From Paenibacillus sp. BK033 (lineage in GTDB: Bacteria; Bacillota; Bacilli; Paenibacillales; Paenibacillaceae): a stretch of DNA of 64,000 nt. Below the pieces are notes generated by a model. It did not search any database and was not told the DNA's origin. It worked only from the letters and a program-made list of their open reading frames with translations. This document shows, piece after piece, positions 60,848 to 64,000 of this stretch. The number at the start of each line of letters is the position of its first letter. Position 1 is the stretch's first letter. The translations under genes and the position numbers were made by a program. The stretch is from contig NZ_SLVP01000001.1 of assembly GCF_004345425.1 (NCBI RefSeq), positions 1-64,000 on the forward strand, given 5' to 3'.

Positions 60848-61885
60848 ATGCCGCGACCAAAAAAAATATCCATGCAAACGATCGCCGATAAGCTGGGCAT
60901 ATCCCGCAATGCGGTTTCATTGGCGCTTTCCAATAAGAAAGGAATCGGTGAAGAGCTGAGACAGCTGGTCGTCCAAACCGCGCAAGAGGTTGGATATCCG
61001 TTGAACGACGGTCAATCCTCCGTAAGCGCTCCTGTTCTCGTGCTCGTGCCGGAGAGAATTTTGAGCCATGAGGATAACGAGCATTTTTTGTTTTATCACG
61101 ACTTGATCTGGGGACTGGACAGCCGGCTGCAGGAGGAAGGCTACAGCGCGGTTCTCGTGCGAATCAGCATAGCCCAGGAAGAGGAGCGTATCCTCCCCGA
61201 GCTGGTTCAGCATATCGACTATCAGGGGATTATCGCGTTTGGCATATTGGAGAAGGATTACATCTTAAAAGTACAGCAGACCCTTACAAAGCCGATGCTG
61301 CTGTTTGATTCGTATTACAGGGATATTGAGGCGTCCGCCGTTACGTCGGCTAATATTGAGGGGGCATGCTATGCGGTCCATTCTTTAATTGAAGCGGGTC
61401 ACAAGCGGATCGGCTGCATTGCGCCGGTGAACCTGACGACCAGTCACGAGGAGCGTTGGTTTGGTTATACGAAGGCCATGCTGCAAAATAACCTGCAGCC
61501 CGACTTCTCCTTGTGCCTGCTCGAGTCGGAAGGCTTCGACCGGACACAAGAGGAATTGTCGGCTTATTGCGACCGGTTCGGGGAGGGAGACTACCCGACG
61601 GCAGTTTTTTGCGGGAATGATCGGATTGCTCTCTTGCTCATGAAGGAGCTTGACAAACGGGGCGTGCCCGTACCCGGTCGCGTATCGGTTATCGGGTTTG
61701 ACGGTCTTGCCATGTCCGCGGAGGCCGATCCTCCATTAACGACGATGGCGGTCAACAAAAAAGCGCTATGCACCGCAGCTGTAGAGGTGCTGGGTCAAAT
61801 GCTCCGGCAGCCCGAAAGTCCCGTTGTCCGCTGCAGCGCCGCGCCCGTTCTGCGTATGGGAGGCTCCGTCAGAAGTCTGGCTTGA
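60848..61885 (+). CDS. LacI family transcriptional regulator
   Basis: 345 aa; AGAGGAAG precedes the ATG. The helix-turn-helix is at 8-28 (SMQTIADKLGISRNAVSLALSNKKGIG), followed by a hinge helix and a periplasmic-binding-like sugar-sensing domain with typical segments (LIEAGHKRIGCIAP, TAVFCGNDRIALLLMKELDKRGVPVPGRVSVIGFDGL). It is divergent from manA/ROK, so it likely represses them until a sugar or sugar phosphate is bound. The last seven codons take part in its terminator. Confidence 0.9.
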   Translation: MPRPKKISMQTIADKLGISRNAVSLALSNKKGIGEELRQLVVQTAQEVGYPLNDGQSSVSAPVLVLVPERILSHEDNEHFLFYHDLIWGLDSRLQEEGYSAVLVRISIAQEEERILPELVQHIDYQGIIAFGILEKDYILKVQQTLTKPMLLFDSYYRDIEASAVTSANIEGACYAVHSLIEAGHKRIGCIAPVNLTTSHEERWFGYTKAMLQNNLQPDFSLCLLESEGFDRTQEELSAYCDRFGEGDYPTAVFCGNDRIALLLMKELDKRGVPVPGRVSVIGFDGLAMSAEADPPLTTMAVNKKALCTAAVEVLGQMLRQPESPVVRCSAAPVLRMGGSVRSLA

Positions 61886-61898
61886 GCCTCTTTTTTTT
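61860..61898 (+). terminator. Terminator of the LacI gene
   Basis: GAGGCTC (61860-61866) pairs with GAGCCTC (61884-61890), followed by eight T. The left arm lies inside the coding sequence. Confidence 0.8.
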
Positions 61899-62292
61899 AC
61901 ATGTTTGCTCTGCTGTTGCGTTCGAAAGCGACAATCCACTCGCCTTGCGTTGCCGCGTAACCGATATCGCCTTCCACAACAAGACCGTACAGGTTTTTTA
62001 CATCCAGGAACTCCTGGCGCTCGCCGTTAACGAATTCCAACGTGATGTAATAATAAGTATGGGACGAATGGCTGACGTGGCCGTCATGGTTATGGGAGCT
62101 CTGTCTCACGTCCATTCGTTTGGATACAACTTTCGCGTAAATCGACTCTTTGGGTGAAGTAGCATTTTGCACATACTTAGCGCCGCGGTAAACGACGGTT
62201 CCGATAACGATAAGGAATCCGATTACGATAACGATGGGAATAATAGTGATCATGAGATCAAATCCCGCCGGTGATCCAAAGCCGTTGTTCAT
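61897..62292 (-). CDS. DUF2500-family membrane protein
   Basis: 131 aa from the ATG at 62292 (GGAGG eight bases upstream); a longer frame to 62499 overlaps the tetR promoter. One helix near the N-terminus (about 11-33) is followed by a small soluble domain with the DUF2500 pattern YAKVVSKRMDVRQS…YYITLEFVNGERQEFLDVKNLYGLVVEGDIGYAATQG. A His-rich stretch (SSHNHDGHVSHSSH) is present. Function is not known. Confidence 0.85.
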   Translation of the reverse strand: MNNGFGSPAGFDLMITIIPIVIVIGFLIVIGTVVYRGAKYVQNATSPKESIYAKVVSKRMDVRQSSHNHDGHVSHSSHTYYYITLEFVNGERQEFLDVKNLYGLVVEGDIGYAATQGEWIVAFERNSRANM

Positions 62293-62412
62293 TTCTTGTT
62301 CCTCCGATGCTTCCACGATATGGATATGAAGTACGTTGATTGTACGCGTGGAAGAGAAGAAAAGTTGCACTTGAACTTGGGATATCGAATATGTTATAAA
62401 TGATTTATGACT

Positions 62413-62441
62413 AAATGACCGAAATTGAATTATGGTCATTT
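62413..62441. promoter_or_regulatory. TetR operator, site 1 (tetR promoter)
   Basis: AAATGAC and GTCATTT are separated by exactly 15 bases. The same pair with the same spacing occurs at 63117-63145 before the yhgE gene. The arms overlap a second inverted pair (CCGAAAT/ATTTCGG). It lies 42 bases before the tetR ATG, so it fits autorepression. Confidence 0.75.
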
Positions 62442-62482
62442 CGGAAAGTTCATGATCGTAGAAGGAGAGGAGAAATTGACTC

Positions 62483-63079
62483 ATGTCCATTGACCGCAAA
62501 GCGTTAATATTGAAGGCAGCGACGCAGTCGTTTGCGCAATTCGGCTATAAAGCGACCACAATGGATTTGGTGTCCAAGATCGCAAGCGTGGGCAAAGGCA
62601 CGATCTATACCTTTTTCAAGACGAAGGAAGAGTTGTTCGAGGCGATCCTGAACAAGGCAGAGATCGAGTTGAAGGAAGCTATGAACTGCGGATTTGATAT
62701 GGAAGGCAGTGAGCGTTCATTCATTCATAGTGTGTTCAGCCTGCTTGATTCTATCCTTGAATTCCGTTCGGATCATGAGCTGTTCGTCAAGCTGGCGCAA
62801 GAGGTTCGGGATATCGGCACCGTGCAGGCGCTGGAGGGGATCCGGCGGATGGAACTGTTTGGTCTTGAGTTTCTGAAGCAGAAGCTGGACCTTGCGATTG
62901 AGAAAGGCGAAGTGAGGGAATGCGATACGACAATCACATCCTATATGATCTTCCGCCTGTATCTGGGGCTTGCAACGGAATGGAACAAGTCGCATAGCGA
63001 GCCGCTCACCAAGGAGCAGATTAAGGAGAACATCGCGATGCTTATTACCAAAGGCATTATGAAGGAATCCCGATCTTAG
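62483..63079 (+). CDS. TetR family transcriptional regulator (YhgD-like)
   Basis: 198 aa; GGAGAGG precedes the ATG. N-terminal helix-turn-helix (about 8-55: ILKAATQSFAQFGYKATTMDLVSKIASVGKGTIYTFFKTKEELFEAIL), then an all-helical ligand and dimer domain. In Bacillus subtilis yhgD (TetR) lies beside yhgE, the same pairing as here. The two matching palindromes (62413, 63117) indicate that it controls itself and the downstream exporter-like gene. Confidence 0.9.
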   Translation: MSIDRKALILKAATQSFAQFGYKATTMDLVSKIASVGKGTIYTFFKTKEELFEAILNKAEIELKEAMNCGFDMEGSERSFIHSVFSLLDSILEFRSDHELFVKLAQEVRDIGTVQALEGIRRMELFGLEFLKQKLDLAIEKGEVRECDTTITSYMIFRLYLGLATEWNKSHSEPLTKEQIKENIAMLITKGIMKESRS

Positions 63080-63086
63080 AAAATTC

Positions 63087-63110
63087 CAGCCTGTAAAGGG
63101 CTGTTTTTTT
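63087..63110 (+). terminator. Terminator of the tetR gene
   Basis: A short stem, CAGCC/GGCTG (63087-63091 with 63099-63103), is followed by seven T. Confidence 0.65.
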
Positions 63111-63116
63111 GGTCCA

Positions 63117-63145
63117 AAATGACCAAAATACGGATTTAGTCATTT
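63117..63145. promoter_or_regulatory. TetR operator, site 2 (yhgE promoter)
   Basis: AAATGAC-N15-GTCATTT, identical in arms and spacing to the site before tetR, lies 27 bases before the ATG of the next gene. It suggests that the TetR protein represses the YhgE-type gene directly. Confidence 0.75.
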
Positions 63146-63172
63146 ATTCAACCGAAAGAAGGATGTGTGAAC

Positions 63173-64000
63173 ATGAAGCCGATTCAAGTTTTCCTCAAGG
63201 ACATGAAAACGCTGGCGACCAAAAGAATGCTGCTGCTTTCTTTTATAGGCGTCGCCCTGCTTCCCATGCTGTACAGCAGCATACTGATTGACGGCTCGAT
63301 GGACCCTTACGGCCAGACGAGCAAGCTTCCCGTCGCCGTGGTTAACCTTGATAAAGGAGCGACTTACGAAGGGAAGACGATGAATGTCGGGGAAGACTTC
63401 GTTGACGAATTGAAGAAAAGCGATAATTTCAAATGGGATTTCGTAAGCGAAGAGCAGGCGAAGGATGGCATGGAGCATAACGATTATTACATGACCATTA
63501 CCGTGCCTAGCAACTTCTCGGAAAATGCTGCGACCTTAACGCAGGAAAATCCGGTTCAGGCGGAGCTGATTTTCGAACCGAACAGTCAATATAACTTTGT
63601 AGCTGGTCAGATTGGCAACAGTGCCATGAAGGAATTGCGTTCGAAGCTTAACACGCAAATTACCGAAGCGTATACCCGCAGCATGTTCGAGCAGGTCGGA
63701 ACCATCTCCGACGGACTGGGCAAAGCGGGAGAAGGCGCAACCGAATTGAAGGACGGGGCCGGCAGGCTGGAGGACGGCATCACAACGCTGAAGGATAACC
63801 TCAATAAGCTGGCCAGCGGCACCTCCGAGCTGAGCGGCGGCGTATCCAAGCTGTACGATGGCGCAACAACCTTAAGTCAAGGCACCAGCCAATTGGCCTC
63901 CGGGGCATCAAGCTTGGCTGGCGGTCTGGGGCAATTGTCCGCGGCCGGGCAGCAGCTCGTAGACGGAGCTTCGCAGTCCAAGGCTGGCGCAGCCCAATTG
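63173..64000 (+). CDS. YhgE/Pip-family membrane protein, partial (runs off the window)
   Basis: 276 codons visible from the ATG at 63173 (AAGGATG upstream), continuing past the end. First helix at about 21-40 (LLLSFIGVALLPMLYSSILI), then a long extracytoplasmic region that opens with the YhgE/Pip sequence PVAVVNLDKGATYEGKTMNVGEDFVDELKKSDNFKWDFVSEEQAKDGM and then turns into a Gly/Ala/Ser-rich heptad region with repeating 'LxDGxxxLxxG' units (ELKDGAGRLEDGITTLKDNLNKL; LSGGVSKLYDGATTLSQGTSQLASGASSLAGGLGQL). The family includes phage-infection proteins and relatives of ABC-2 exporters, usually with five more C-terminal helices. It is probably controlled by the TetR protein. Confidence 0.88.
   Translation, partial: MKPIQVFLKDMKTLATKRMLLLSFIGVALLPMLYSSILIDGSMDPYGQTSKLPVAVVNLDKGATYEGKTMNVGEDFVDELKKSDNFKWDFVSEEQAKDGMEHNDYYMTITVPSNFSENAATLTQENPVQAELIFEPNSQYNFVAGQIGNSAMKELRSKLNTQITEAYTRSMFEQVGTISDGLGKAGEGATELKDGAGRLEDGITTLKDNLNKLASGTSELSGGVSKLYDGATTLSQGTSQLASGASSLAGGLGQLSAAGQQLVDGASQSKAGAAQL

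Overview
The window looks like a chromosomal segment of a Paenibacillus-type, spore-forming Firmicute. The evidence is three very large secreted proteins ending in triple S-layer homology (SLH) domains, a spore germinant-receptor operon (gerA-gerB-gerC), CUT1-type sugar ABC transporters with lipoprotein binding proteins, a GH8 exo-oligoxylanase, LacI regulators, strong AGGAGG ribosome-binding sites with several TTG/GTG starts, and AT-rich gaps between moderately GC-rich genes. No rRNA, tRNA, CRISPR array, prophage or intact insertion sequence was seen.

Layout. 1-3.9 kb: a decayed Nudix fragment, a membrane-anchored LysM protein, a secreted SH3b/amidase_3 cell-wall hydrolase and small ORFs. 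4.0-7.6 kb: a 1207-aa SLH-anchored esterase on the minus strand. 8.3-14 kb: a small regulatory and detoxification block with a DUF6199-like membrane protein, a divergent SDR/MerR pair, a divergent MarR/tandem alpha-beta hydrolase set with two matching operator palindromes, and a VOC protein. 14.3-27.5 kb: a carbohydrate locus with a permease-permease-binding-protein ABC operon, a 1975-aa surface protein with two pectate-lyase-like beta-helices, a Gfo/Idh/MocA dehydrogenase, a mannonate-dehydratase-like enolase-superfamily enzyme and a short-chain epimerase. A frameshifted GH3 tail lies among them. 27.8-35.3 kb: a GH8 Rex-like enzyme with a catabolite-repression site, then a LacI regulator, binding protein, two permeases and a PHP/CehA-type phosphoesterase.

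35.4-39.9 kb: a small conserved ORF, then an XpaC-like / binding-protein-VWA fusion / TelA operon. 40.0-49.4 kb: four minus-strand membrane or secreted proteins of unknown role, divergent from an SLH-anchored purple-acid-phosphatase-like enzyme, followed by a HupE/UreJ - TPR membrane protein - HupE/UreJ operon. 49.4-51.2 kb: hxlR, hxlA and hxlB (ribulose monophosphate pathway). 51.4-58.8 kb: a chemotaxis-receptor-like protein, the ger operon with an amber codon in gerA, and three small genes. 58.8-64 kb: a ROK fructokinase and mannose-6-phosphate isomerase with a divergent LacI regulator, a DUF2500 protein, and a TetR - YhgE/Pip pair that shares a 29-bp operator; yhgE runs off the window.

The main theme is extracellular plant-polysaccharide breakdown at the S-layer, import of oligosaccharides, and sugar and uronate catabolism. 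The parts least explained by known systems are the phosphatase/HupE region (40-49 kb) and the XpaC/VWA/TelA operon (36-39.5 kb). Functions are assigned from motif recognition only; no database search was run.
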